In this document: positions 1 to 7,967 of the stretch, piece after piece
Numbering within the stretch: position 1 is the first letter of the stretch
Layout: each line of letters opens with the position of its first letter
Assembly (NCBI RefSeq): GCF_001183865.1
Contig: NZ_CP012020.1
Coordinates: 2,971,839-3,035,838, forward strand
DNA: 64,000 nt
Reading direction: 5' to 3'
DNA from: Methylophilus sp. TWE2
GTDB taxonomy: Bacteria > Pseudomonadota > Gammaproteobacteria > Burkholderiales > Methylophilaceae
The notes under the pieces: model-generated
What the model was told of the DNA's origin: nothing
Databases searched by the model: none
What the model saw: the letters and a program-made list of their open reading frames with translations, nothing else
Made by a program: the position numbers and the translations under genes

Positions 1-125
1 TTAGACATGCTCATAATCCGGAAACTTGTATTAACTATATTTCCAGTCTAAAGCTTCCCTCCATGGGAAGGTCAACTGATTTATTGTAAATTAAAGAATC
101 CTATTAGTTAGCACTTTAAGCTGGA

Positions 126-275
126 TCAAACAACGCCTCCATAATTGATTGCATTAAGAATTCTTTCAACCTCTACAAGACCAGCAGTTGATTCGCACAT
201 TGTTATGGGAGTCATGCCTAAAATAGGGTGGTATTGATAAAGCCACTTTGAGCCGTAATGATACATAGTTGGCAT
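126..275 (-). pseudogene. Remnant of a DUF2384 (Xre/MbcA/ParS-type) antitoxin, C-terminal part only
   Basis: Reading the minus strand from an ATG at 275 gives 49 codons. The residues WLYQYHPILGMTP, then about 13 residues on VEVERILNAINYGGVV, look like the toxin-binding C-terminal domain of MbcA/ParS/Xre antitoxins (DUF2384), which usually end in a 'G...V...L..I.YG.' helix pair. An in-frame stop lies just upstream of the ATG and the N-terminal DNA-binding half is absent, so this is probably a broken gene. No RES-type toxin follows in 1-125, where I recognise nothing. The break coincides with the start of the iterated TGCTCA boxes, suggesting an element end inserted in the gene. The family call is from motif memory only. 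Confidence 0.55.
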
Positions 276-276
276 T

Positions 277-385
277 TGTGATTATTGCTCATTAGAGGAT
301 GAATGCTCAAACGAATTGGAATTACTGCTCTATTTGAATCGGAATTGGTGCTCAGCAATTATTGGAATCTATGCTCATCTTATGA
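277..385. repeat. Array of five iterated TGCTCA boxes, probable mobile-element end
   Basis: TGCTCA or TGCTCT occurs at 286, 304, 326, 349 and 372, so spacings are 18, 22, 23 and 23 bp. Most copies are preceded by GGAAT plus three or four bases (for example GGAATTGGTGCTCA at 341-354). Iterated direct repeats of this kind at a tip beginning 5'-TG resemble, from memory, the multiple terminal repeats of IS21-family elements. They also lie directly beyond the 3' end of the recombinase cassette and could be its own binding sites, but I see no matching boxes at the other end (5812-5965). Confidence 0.5.
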
Positions 386-421
386 TGGCGAACACAACAT
401 TAGGAATGTTGATTAAATCAA

Positions 422-853
422 TTATTTTCGTTTAGCTCTTTCATAGTCTACCAAGGGCTTATCGATGACTCTAGCAACTTGCTCCATATCAACACCCATT
501 CGATATAAGTTATGTTGCCACCTTACGAACTGTTCTCGGGTTGCAGCGATTTCTTTTTCCAATCTTAGATTGGCAGCTTCCAGAGTTTGAATCCTCTCAT
601 ATGCTTTTTGGAGTGCCGTATCGCCGGTACCAAATTTATGTGCAGGAGACTCTTTTAGTTTTATTTTTTTACTCGAAAAAGCCAGTTTAATTTCATCATA
701 TGACAGAAGGGTATGGCGCGAGATCTCTTCTTTGAATTGCAACTCACGAGAAACTTTCTGGCATAAAATTTCCCAGGTTAGCTTCCCCTTCCAGGCATCA
801 ATAATTTTGATAATCGATCTTTTGGTATCATCATCAACTAATATTTTAGGCAT
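422..853 (-). CDS. Small TnpC-like accessory protein of recombinase cassette
   Basis: 143 residues. The first ~70 residues are charged and could be a small helical DNA-binding domain. From about residue 78 (TALQKAYERIQTLEAANLRL) a heptad-like helix suggests a coiled coil, followed by a basic tail. Small coiled-coil proteins of this size accompany the two recombinases of Tn554 (TnpC, about 125 aa), where they influence the transposition reaction. The start ATG overlaps the end of the 688-residue recombinase gene by 8 bp, implying translational coupling. I infer an accessory role in recombination from this position. There is no catalytic motif and the exact family is not certain. Confidence 0.5.
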   Translation of the reverse strand: MPKILVDDDTKRSIIKIIDAWKGKLTWEILCQKVSRELQFKEEISRHTLLSYDEIKLAFSSKKIKLKESPAHKFGTGDTALQKAYERIQTLEAANLRLEKEIAATREQFVRWQHNLYRMGVDMEQVARVIDKPLVDYERAKRK

Positions 854-2912
854 CTAACGACCCCAATAACGTCATCTGCAATCCAATGTGGTTATTATCA
901 ACTACTGTGCTGTTGAGTTCAGTGGTCTGCCCTTTAGCATAAAGGGCACGTCTAGTAGGGCTGGGGTCATGAGCCACAGGAATACGAATTATAGAACCGT
1001 TGGGAACATCAGGATTTTTCAAATTTTCGATAATAGTCCTGATGTGTGCGAACTTCCATCCCAAGTGTGTTACCCATCGATCAGCACCAAAAGTTAGATC
1101 CGTCGCAGCAGCTTTAGCTGATTCCAATTGCTCAGCTATCAACAGCTCCATTTGTTCCAAATTTTCGAGAGTATCAGGAAGTCCCTTCATACAAACATGC
1201 TCCTTGCACGTTATACACTCTCCTGTTTTTGTGCACGGAGTTTGAGCAAAATTGTGTACACAAAATCCAATTCCTGTGAAGTCCGCAACGCCCTCACGGT
1301 TCACACCTAGTGATGGCAAAGGTACGGGTAAACGGTCTGAAAATAAGGCTAACGCTGTAGGTGGAGATTTGTGATCTATCTCCATTACTTTATTTTTCAA
1401 GCGATCTTTTTCTGATTCGGTTCTTCCATCATAGGCTCTGTTTTGAGTGACGTCAGCTCTGCCTGACCACATGGCTAACAAGTAGTCATCCATCCCACCA
1501 TTCATGGCATGTGTATTCAACCAAACTCTAAGTTGATGAGAGGTGATTGAAATTTCTGAGCCATCTTCATCTTTGATGCCAAATCGCTCCCATAAGGTAC
1601 TCTTATTTTTTATTCTTTTGCCTAACTGGTCATTAATTTGGTTTACGGAAACAGAGGTCCAACTAAACTTCTTAAGTTGAAAATCCTCATGCAATTCGTT
1701 CTCTCGAACCAAACATAAGCTTTCCCATACAGGCCTTCCTGTTTTGGGATTTTTTGGCCAACTTCTTGTTTTATATTGCGCTTGAACCAACTTTCCTAAG
1801 CGATTGTAGGTTATATCACCTGTTTTTCTTAAATCTACAATCCACTTCTGAGTAAAGTTTTGCCACCTGAGTGTTCCGCCGCTATGACTTAGATGATTTA
1901 GCCCCATGGCCTTGGCAAACTGAGCAACAGTCAATGGAGTGCCCTCATCAAACTCAGGAGTGGTTATGCAGTCTTCATGCAGCATGAATTGATCTGGGTT
2001 ATCAAAAGCGAATTTAGCTGCATCTCTTGCAGGTTTTCCAATTTCAATTAACCGTTGGAATGCCTCTTTAACGATATCCACCATTACAGTGGGAACCCAT
2101 TTTTTGGTATCACCATATCCCTTACCGGAATACCATGAGACGTAATATCGCCCATCCTCCTCTTGAAGAGAGTTAATAGTTAAATTGTTTATTTCATCCC
2201 CTCTGCCGGGAGCAAAACAAAGTAGCACCAATACACTTGTATAAAATTGATCTTTTACAGTCACAGCTCGCGCAAAACAATCAGCGAGACTTAGCATTTG
2301 GTGCATAGTGGGACAACGCTCTTCACGCCACTTTTTTGATTCATCATCTAGCTGTTCGATCTTGTCGCGCCCGCGGTTAAATGGATTTTTCCAACCTAAG
2401 AGATTAGGTAGTATTTCTTTTTCAATGAGCCATTTACAAAGGTCTTCAAACTTACCGCCAAAATGATATTTCTTTTTATCTGATAGGTTTGAGAGCGCTA
2501 TCTGCTCTTCAAGCCGTTTTTGGATATTCTCATCCAAACTCATGATGGAAACTGGTTGATTGCTTTTTGCCTCTTTTAGTAAATCATGTAGTACCCTGAA
2601 TACATATAGCCAATCCCCAACGTTTTTTGACTCTTGAATCGTTTGTTGTTGTCGAACAAATGCTTTGGCGAAATCAATAAATGGAGTTTCAAATGGCCTA
2701 TCAATCTTGTAGGGGTTAAGGGAATATCCAAACACCATAGCCATAGATCGTTCATGCGTTGTTTTCCACTTTCCCGCAAACCATCCTTTCCCATACTCAT
2801 CTTCCTGGTCTGAATAAAGAGTCAGCTCGTCTCTTGCGAATCCAATGAACTCATCAAGATTTTTTTGTCCCTCTTGAATATGCTTAGGCAACCAAATCAA
2901 AACGTTATTCAT
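846..2912 (-). CDS. Large tyrosine recombinase-like protein (TnpB-like) with C-terminal Cys cluster
   Basis: 688 residues, long for a tyrosine recombinase but close to Tn554 TnpB (about 630). Catalytic elements can be placed: box I Arg238 in PGRGDE, a possible beta-strand Lys265 in SGKG, His459 and Arg462 in SHQLR, Trp482 where the second His/Trp is expected, and nucleophile Tyr494 in NRAYDGR. After the catalytic domain, cysteines 551, 560, 566, 569 and 574 could bind a metal ion. The ATG overlaps the upstream 521-residue gene by 8 bp. Expected role: DNA strand cleavage and rejoining during integration or transposition of the cassette. All key residues are present, so it is probably active. 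Confidence 0.7.
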   Translation of the reverse strand: MNNVLIWLPKHIQEGQKNLDEFIGFARDELTLYSDQEDEYGKGWFAGKWKTTHERSMAMVFGYSLNPYKIDRPFETPFIDFAKAFVRQQQTIQESKNVGDWLYVFRVLHDLLKEAKSNQPVSIMSLDENIQKRLEEQIALSNLSDKKKYHFGGKFEDLCKWLIEKEILPNLLGWKNPFNRGRDKIEQLDDESKKWREERCPTMHQMLSLADCFARAVTVKDQFYTSVLVLLCFAPGRGDEINNLTINSLQEEDGRYYVSWYSGKGYGDTKKWVPTVMVDIVKEAFQRLIEIGKPARDAAKFAFDNPDQFMLHEDCITTPEFDEGTPLTVAQFAKAMGLNHLSHSGGTLRWQNFTQKWIVDLRKTGDITYNRLGKLVQAQYKTRSWPKNPKTGRPVWESLCLVRENELHEDFQLKKFSWTSVSVNQINDQLGKRIKNKSTLWERFGIKDEDGSEISITSHQLRVWLNTHAMNGGMDDYLLAMWSGRADVTQNRAYDGRTESEKDRLKNKVMEIDHKSPPTALALFSDRLPVPLPSLGVNREGVADFTGIGFCVHNFAQTPCTKTGECITCKEHVCMKGLPDTLENLEQMELLIAEQLESAKAAATDLTFGADRWVTHLGWKFAHIRTIIENLKNPDVPNGSIIRIPVAHDPSPTRRALYAKGQTTELNSTVVDNNHIGLQMTLLGSLDA

Positions 2913-4470
2913 TTGCGCTTCCTTTACCCTCTAACTTTGCTGCATCACAAAGTTGTACTACTTGCTCAATAGCAAGTAATAGCCTATCGGTAGATTGGAT
3001 AACAAACTCACTTGCCCCTCGCTGCCTTAATGCTTCTCTCTCACTCAGGACGGAGTCTAAAATCTTTTCATGGTGTCCATGAATCCAGGGCTGAAACTTT
3101 GAACACAGATAGCATTGCCTTCCGCCAGATGCACAAAAACCGAACTCCCCACAACTGCCGACGCCTGAACCATCATTCGACCTAATCCTACTTCTCGGGT
3201 CATTTGCACGAATTGCGTCTCTTTCACTATTAATCAGAGTACCTGCAAATGCTTGTGCTAAAGGCGCCAACACAGAGGTCATGGCTTCGTCGATAATGTC
3301 TAGGACTTCACTTGTATTCTCAACATAGGCCTTTACGTTCTGTATATCTTTATGACCTAGAATCTTGGCAATATGATAAGCGCCCAACCCACGTCTGCTA
3401 GCATTAGTGCCAAGTGTGTATCTAAACCGTCTGCTCCTTAAGCTTAAATATTCACCATCAAGCCTTGGTGTTCTAATATTGCATTTAGCTGAAATCGTAA
3501 GCATCAAGGTACGTGCTTTATCTGATCGCATAAAGATAAAATCAGGAGTTGTCTCTAGACTTTGATAACACTCTTCCAAACTTCGAAATGACCTAACTGC
3601 TTCACGAGAAATAAAGATCGGTGTTAAATCAATCAGCTCCTTTGGTACTGGCTTACCAAAGTGACCTTCGATGTATGCAATCGAAGCTTCTGCTTGATTA
3701 AATAAAAGCAAAGCCAGGTCCTCATCAATTTCGATATCATCGAATACCTCTCTGAACCCAGCATCCCTTTGTTTACCTGCAATTCGCTTCAGCTGATAAA
3801 CCTCGTTGCCAGCAATTGTTCTCGAAAAAGAAATATCACCTTTTATCAAACTGCGTATTTGAACCGGGCGGCTACCTAAATACATATTGGCTATGAGCCA
3901 AGTAAACTCCTCTAAATCCAACTTATCCGCATCATAGGAATTTACTGCCCATGTAAGAATAGATTGTTGCTCTTGTAATGAATAAGCGCCAGTGTGGGGG
4001 CACCCTTTAGAAACTGCCTTGCCTTTAACATTACCTTTTAATACAAGCGCGTCTATAAATGGAACGACATCTTTATTCAATCCAGGATATCCACGTTCAT
4101 CCCAATCTAGAATAAATGCTTTTAAGATGCCTAATTTGTATTCGTTAAGTTTATCCAAAGTCCCTAAGTAATTCTGAATACAAGAAGCACTTAATGAGTT
4201 AGATAACGTGGCCTCCAAAAGCGTTTTCAGCGCATGAAATATATTTGACGTGTAGCTGGCAGACATCTCTGAAGCAAAAACAGCCAAGGTTCTTCTAAAC
4301 CCCTCTTCGAAGTTAGACTCTAAAGATAGTCCTTTCAACAGATGCCAATTTAAAGTTAAAGACCCATCTAACTTCCAACTATTAGAAAAAATATCGATCT
4401 CATAACCCATTTTGCTCAAACAAAATCGTTTACCATCAATGCTCTTATTAATTGCCAAGGCTGAAGACAT
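2905..4470 (-). CDS. Second tyrosine recombinase of cassette, atypical box II
   Basis: 521 residues. Box I Arg201 lies in GSRPVQIR, and the C-terminal motif LGHKDIQNVKAYVE supplies His373 and nucleophile Tyr382. The usual H-x-x-R of box II reads RRFR, so Arg350 is kept but the His is replaced by Arg347. Downstream, cysteines 440, 446, 453 and 456 form a CxnC...CxxC cluster that could hold zinc, as in the 688-residue partner. The ATG follows the upstream recombinase stop codon with no gap. It probably works in a complex with the two other recombinases. The His substitution may mean altered catalysis or a mainly structural role. Confidence 0.65.
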   Translation of the reverse strand: MSSALAINKSIDGKRFCLSKMGYEIDIFSNSWKLDGSLTLNWHLLKGLSLESNFEEGFRRTLAVFASEMSASYTSNIFHALKTLLEATLSNSLSASCIQNYLGTLDKLNEYKLGILKAFILDWDERGYPGLNKDVVPFIDALVLKGNVKGKAVSKGCPHTGAYSLQEQQSILTWAVNSYDADKLDLEEFTWLIANMYLGSRPVQIRSLIKGDISFSRTIAGNEVYQLKRIAGKQRDAGFREVFDDIEIDEDLALLLFNQAEASIAYIEGHFGKPVPKELIDLTPIFISREAVRSFRSLEECYQSLETTPDFIFMRSDKARTLMLTISAKCNIRTPRLDGEYLSLRSRRFRYTLGTNASRRGLGAYHIAKILGHKDIQNVKAYVENTSEVLDIIDEAMTSVLAPLAQAFAGTLINSERDAIRANDPRSRIRSNDGSGVGSCGEFGFCASGGRQCYLCSKFQPWIHGHHEKILDSVLSEREALRQRGASEFVIQSTDRLLLAIEQVVQLCDAAKLEGKGSANE

Positions 4471-5811
4471 CTAAATACCTCTCGCATTTTTCATTGTTTG
4501 GCTCATAGCTTCCATCATCTCTTTATGAACTTTTTGAGCTTTTCTCTTAACGTGCCTCTCCGTGTAAGGACGTGCAGACTCCTGACTAGAATGCCCCATT
4601 AAATACATTCTAATTTCAATTTCTTGCTGTTCGCTAATCAACTCTCTCTTTAATTCAGCCACTCTTTGCGGCAACTTCCTAATCTCGGCTTCTGCAATTT
4701 GTTCATGTAGCTTTCGATTGTGAGCATCTATTTTTTCAGAAAGATTTTCGTTAAATAAATGTCGAAAGCCATGCCGCTTAACCAACTTAAATCCCTCGGT
4801 GTCAATCACTTTGACCGGAACTATTACCCGGTTGTAAAAAGTTGAATTCGAAACTGGCTTTCCTTTGGATTGGCCTTTATGGCTAACAAAGATGTATGGG
4901 TGCTTTTTGGATAAAGAAAATTGTGATCTTATTTTATTTATGTATCTGTCGATCTCATCTCTTAACCAGCCCGGGATCGCAATGGCTCTGGATTTTGTTT
5001 TTGTAACAGGCTGATTTTTACGACTATCAGCAGGATCATCATGCCTACGGTTTACTGTTACCTTTGGACTGTTGATATCGTAGTCAATGTCATCCAGCGT
5101 CAAAGATAGAATCTCTCCGGATCTTGCGCCAGTCCAAAACAGCAACTGGACTAATATAAAATTTCTAACTTTTAAGTCATAACTCTTAAATGGGTTTAAT
5201 TCGGACTCTGGATTGAATATTTCCAAGAATTTATCGAACACCTCTTTTTCAGCATGAGGAAGCCGCTTGTTATTCCTACTGAATTTAGATTTTGGATAAT
5301 TTGCCTCTAAGCTTTTGGCAAGTATGTTTAGCTCTGCAATAAGGGATTTAGAATTGGTTTTCCTCTTCAATATTGCTTGCCCAACAAACATTAGAAATGC
5401 TCGTGCATCTGTCATTCTGCGTTGTTGATAATTACAACTAACTTGGCTTAAAGCTGAACTTCTGGCTAGCCTAAGTTGATCAAATGAAGAAACTTTTCTT
5501 CTAGACTTTTGTTTTAATTCTTTATCTATATATTCGGACTTTAAACCACAGTGTTCTGTAAAGCTTTCTACAAACCTTTTGTCTGGAACTATCGAATTTT
5601 GAAAATCCTGAATGAGGTCTCGATCATTAATCCTTTCCCATTTATTCAAATGCTTTATATTTCCAAGGCAAGAAATAATCGAACTTTGAGTTTGTTTTCT
5701 AAGTGCCTGGCTAGTGAATAGGGTTACCCAAAAGTCTGGTACTCCTACTTCATCAATTAACATTGGAAATCGCTCACCATTCGAAAAAATGTTTTGAACT
5801 AAGGTTTTCAT
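4471..5811 (-). CDS. First tyrosine recombinase/integrase of cassette
   Basis: 446 residues. It has the complete catalytic set: Arg230 in WTGARSGEIL, His347 and Arg350 in RHGFRH, His407 in YLMGHSS and Tyr416 in ARPYTERH. Between H-x-x-R and the second His sits an unusual insert of about 40 residues (361-400) rich in Glu, Lys, Arg and Gln that looks like a helical hairpin. The N-terminal ~190 residues would hold the core-binding domain. It is the promoter-proximal gene of the cassette; its promoter must lie in the AT-rich 5812-5900 stretch beyond the ssb terminator. It is the best candidate for the active integrase. Confidence 0.75.
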   Translation of the reverse strand: MKTLVQNIFSNGERFPMLIDEVGVPDFWVTLFTSQALRKQTQSSIISCLGNIKHLNKWERINDRDLIQDFQNSIVPDKRFVESFTEHCGLKSEYIDKELKQKSRRKVSSFDQLRLARSSALSQVSCNYQQRRMTDARAFLMFVGQAILKRKTNSKSLIAELNILAKSLEANYPKSKFSRNNKRLPHAEKEVFDKFLEIFNPESELNPFKSYDLKVRNFILVQLLFWTGARSGEILSLTLDDIDYDINSPKVTVNRRHDDPADSRKNQPVTKTKSRAIAIPGWLRDEIDRYINKIRSQFSLSKKHPYIFVSHKGQSKGKPVSNSTFYNRVIVPVKVIDTEGFKLVKRHGFRHLFNENLSEKIDAHNRKLHEQIAEAEIRKLPQRVAELKRELISEQQEIEIRMYLMGHSSQESARPYTERHVKRKAQKVHKEMMEAMSQTMKNARGI

Positions 5812-5900
5812 TTGTTTTGATCTTTAATAAACAAAAAACATGGTAGTAGTTTACAAAATCACACCCCTTTTTTTATAAACATTTTTTTCGCTGCTAAAAA

Positions 5901-5930
5901 TAAAAAAGCCCTGTAAAAACAGGGCTTTGT
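5901..5930 (-). terminator. Intrinsic terminator of ssb
   Basis: A 10-bp perfect stem (5905-5914 with 5919-5928, AAAGCCCTGT against ACAGGGCTTT) with a 4-base loop is followed on the minus strand by a T tract (plus-strand A run at 5902-5907). It lies about 35 bp past the ssb stop codon and separates the ssb transcript from the recombinase cassette. Confidence 0.85.
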
Positions 5931-5965
5931 AAACTTAAAATCTACAATTTTAATTATTGTCAGAC

Positions 5966-6490
5966 TCAGAAGGGAATATCGTCGTCAAAATCATCAAAAT
6001 TACCGGCCGGCTTACTCGCGGCTGGCTGGAAAGCATTCCGGTTAGCACCGGCATTTCCACCGCCCATCGCTGGCTGCTGGCGTGGAGGGGCCTGGTTGTA
6101 ATCATCCATGCCACCACCCTGGTCCATGTCGCCACCATCAAATGCTGTACTTCCACCTTCACGGCCAGTGCCTAACATTTGCATTTGGTCTGCGACGATT
6201 TCGGTGCTGTAGCGGGTGACACCATCTTTTTCCCATTTGCGGGTTTGCAGACGCCCCTCAATATATACTGGGCGGCCTTTTTTCAGGTATTCGCCAGCGA
6301 TCTCTGCCAAGCGGCGATACATGACAATGTTATGCCATTCGGTTTTTTCCTGGCGCACGCCGGATTTGTCTTTCCAGTTTTCGGTGGTGGCGATGCTGAA
6401 GTTAGCCACTGCCTCACCGTTTGGCATATAGCGCACTTCTGGGTCACGCCCCAGATTACCCATCAAAATCACTTTGTTGACTGATGCCAT
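5966..6490 (-). CDS. ssb: Single-stranded DNA-binding protein
   Basis: 174 residues, close to the 178 of E. coli SSB. The N-terminal OB fold starts [20 protein letters not shown] and contains the conserved [13 protein letters not shown] and TEWHNIV segments. A Gly/Gln/Asn-rich linker of about 50 residues follows, and the protein ends in the acidic tip DDFDDDIPF that recruits replication and repair partners. It binds single-stranded DNA as a tetramer during replication, recombination and repair. It sits 7 bp downstream of the MFS gene on the same strand, with uvrA divergent on the far side of that gene, a variant of the classical ssb/uvrA neighbourhood. Confidence 0.97.
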   Translation of the reverse strand: MASVNKVILMGNLGRDPEVRYMPNGEAVANFSIATTENWKDKSGVRQEKTEWHNIVMYRRLAEIAGEYLKKGRPVYIEGRLQTRKWEKDGVTRYSTEIVADQMQMLGTGREGGSTAFDGGDMDQGGGMDDYNQAPPRQQPAMGGGNAGANRNAFQPAASKPAGNFDDFDDDIPF

Positions 6491-6497
6491 GGTGTCA

Positions 6498-7889
6498 CTA
6501 CTCCCCTATTCGATTCATGATTGCTTGCGACAATGCCGCCTGAAATTCTTTGCTGCGCTGATTTTCCAACTTCACCATGAGCATGGTTTCTGAAGGAATG
6601 GCGACCACTTCATACACGCCTTCCATCGCGCGGATATCCTGCACCAGGATGGCGGCTTGCTCATCATTATACCCTTGTATGTGGAACATTTTTGTTTTGA
6701 CACTGGGGGGTGCCTGCATGCCAAGCGCCAGAGCAAACCAGACCACCATCAAAGCAGCACAGAAGACAAATACAGTGGGACTGCCATAACTGTGTGATAG
6801 CCAGCCACCAAGCGCAGCCCCCAAGAACATGCCAAAAGACTGAGCGGTATTATGAACACCCATGGCCGTGCCTTTAGCAGCCACTGGAGCCATTTTTGAA
6901 ATCAGCGAAGGCAATGAGGCCTCAAGAATATTAAACGCCACAAAATAAGAAAAGAGCGTTGCCACAATGCCCCATAAGCTGGTCAGGCTAAACATAAAGG
7001 CAATTTGCGTCAGCAACATCAGGCCGACTGCGGTAACAAACACTGGTTTCAGTTTGGCCTTTTTCTCGGCATAAATAATCGCAGGCACCATCAGGATAAA
7101 CGACAGTACCAGCACCGGCAGGTAAATTTGCCAGTGCGTGTTTTCGTTCATGCCAGTGCTGTTTTTGATGGCAAATGGCACCACCATAAACATGGCCATT
7201 TGAGCGCCATGCAGGCAAAAGGTACCAAAATTCAGGCGCAATAATTGGGTGTCTCGCAACACTTCACGAATTTTGGCCGGGGCGGCCTGCGCATCCGAGT
7301 GAAAGTGCGCATGCAATGGCTCGGGCACGGCAAACTTCACTACGGCAATCGCTGCGATCGACAACACAGCGGTCAGCCAGAAAATGCCTGACACGCCTAT
7401 CCATTGGTTTAAAATCGGACCCGCCACCAGTGACACTGCAAACGTCACGCCTATGGTGGCGCCTATCATCGCCATCGCCTGTGTGCGATGCTCTTCGCGC
7501 GTGGAATCTGCCACTAGGGCGGTGACAACGGCAGAAATGGCACCCGCACCCTGAATGGCACGGCCGACAATCACCACATAAATATCTTGCGCGGTAGCGG
7601 CAAACACACTGCCTACCGCAAACATTATCAACCCCAGGTAAATGAGTTTTTTGCGGCCAAAACGGTCAGACGCCATGCCAAACGGCAACTGGAAAATCAC
7701 CTGCATAAACCCATAAGCACCCAATGCCAGCCCGATCAAGGCATGGTTATCGCCGCCCTGTAATGTTTCGGCATAAATCGCAAAAATAGGCAGAATCAAA
7801 AACATGCCCAGCATACGTAGCCCATAGATAGAGGCAAGGGCCGCAGTCGCGCGGGTTTCTATCTGGGTCATTTTTTCGGAGAACTGCAT
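6498..7889 (-). CDS. MFS transporter, YajR-like, with C-terminal ferredoxin-fold domain
   Basis: 463 residues with about 12 membrane segments. The MFS loop 2-3 signature reads [14 protein letters not shown]. The last ~70 residues, after the final membrane helix (from about 395, [20 protein letters not shown]), form a soluble alpha/beta module like the YAM domain of E. coli YajR, and the length agrees with YajR (454). The substrate is unknown; a drug/H+ antiporter-type exporter is the usual annotation. Start: ATG at 7889 or an in-frame ATG six codons later (MTQIETRA), which cannot be separated here. It runs into ssb with a 7-bp gap and is divergent from uvrA. Confidence 0.85.
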   Translation of the reverse strand: MQFSEKMTQIETRATAALASIYGLRMLGMFLILPIFAIYAETLQGGDNHALIGLALGAYGFMQVIFQLPFGMASDRFGRKKLIYLGLIMFAVGSVFAATAQDIYVVIVGRAIQGAGAISAVVTALVADSTREEHRTQAMAMIGATIGVTFAVSLVAGPILNQWIGVSGIFWLTAVLSIAAIAVVKFAVPEPLHAHFHSDAQAAPAKIREVLRDTQLLRLNFGTFCLHGAQMAMFMVVPFAIKNSTGMNENTHWQIYLPVLVLSFILMVPAIIYAEKKAKLKPVFVTAVGLMLLTQIAFMFSLTSLWGIVATLFSYFVAFNILEASLPSLISKMAPVAAKGTAMGVHNTAQSFGMFLGAALGGWLSHSYGSPTVFVFCAALMVVWFALALGMQAPPSVKTKMFHIQGYNDEQAAILVQDIRAMEGVYEVVAIPSETMLMVKLENQRSKEFQAALSQAIMNRIGE

Positions 7890-7967
7890 GAATCTTTTAA
7901 GAAAACTTGGCTTAATTTTGAATAATTGCGTATATTATCAGGTTGGCTGTCTGTTCGTGAAAGTATC

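Larger units (their letters stand above)
422..5811 (-). mobile_element. Four-gene tyrosine-recombinase cassette (Tn554/recombinase-trio type)
   Basis: Three large tyrosine-recombinase-like genes and one small coiled-coil gene run on the minus strand, abutting or overlapping by 8 bp, so they are almost certainly one transcript. The order recombinase, recombinase, large recombinase with Cys cluster, small TnpC-like protein recalls Tn554 (TnpA, TnpB, TnpC) with an extra recombinase, and the recombinase-in-trio elements. The DNA is clearly more AT-rich than the adjoining ssb-uvrA region. The cassette begins about 90 bp beyond the ssb terminator. No cargo gene is visible inside it. Exact ends are not determined: I could not find a convincing repeat shared by the two sides. 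Confidence 0.65.

Noticed and set aside
5812..5965. A matching TGCTCA-box array at the right side of the recombinase cassette
   Set aside because: No TGCTCA occurs there; only AT-rich sequence and the ssb terminator were found, so the cassette ends remain undefined.
7890..7967. Possible LexA (SOS) box between the MFS gene and uvrA
   Set aside because: CTGT occurs twice in GGCTGTCTGTTCG but there is no ACAG at the required spacing, so no CTGT-N8-ACAG dyad exists.
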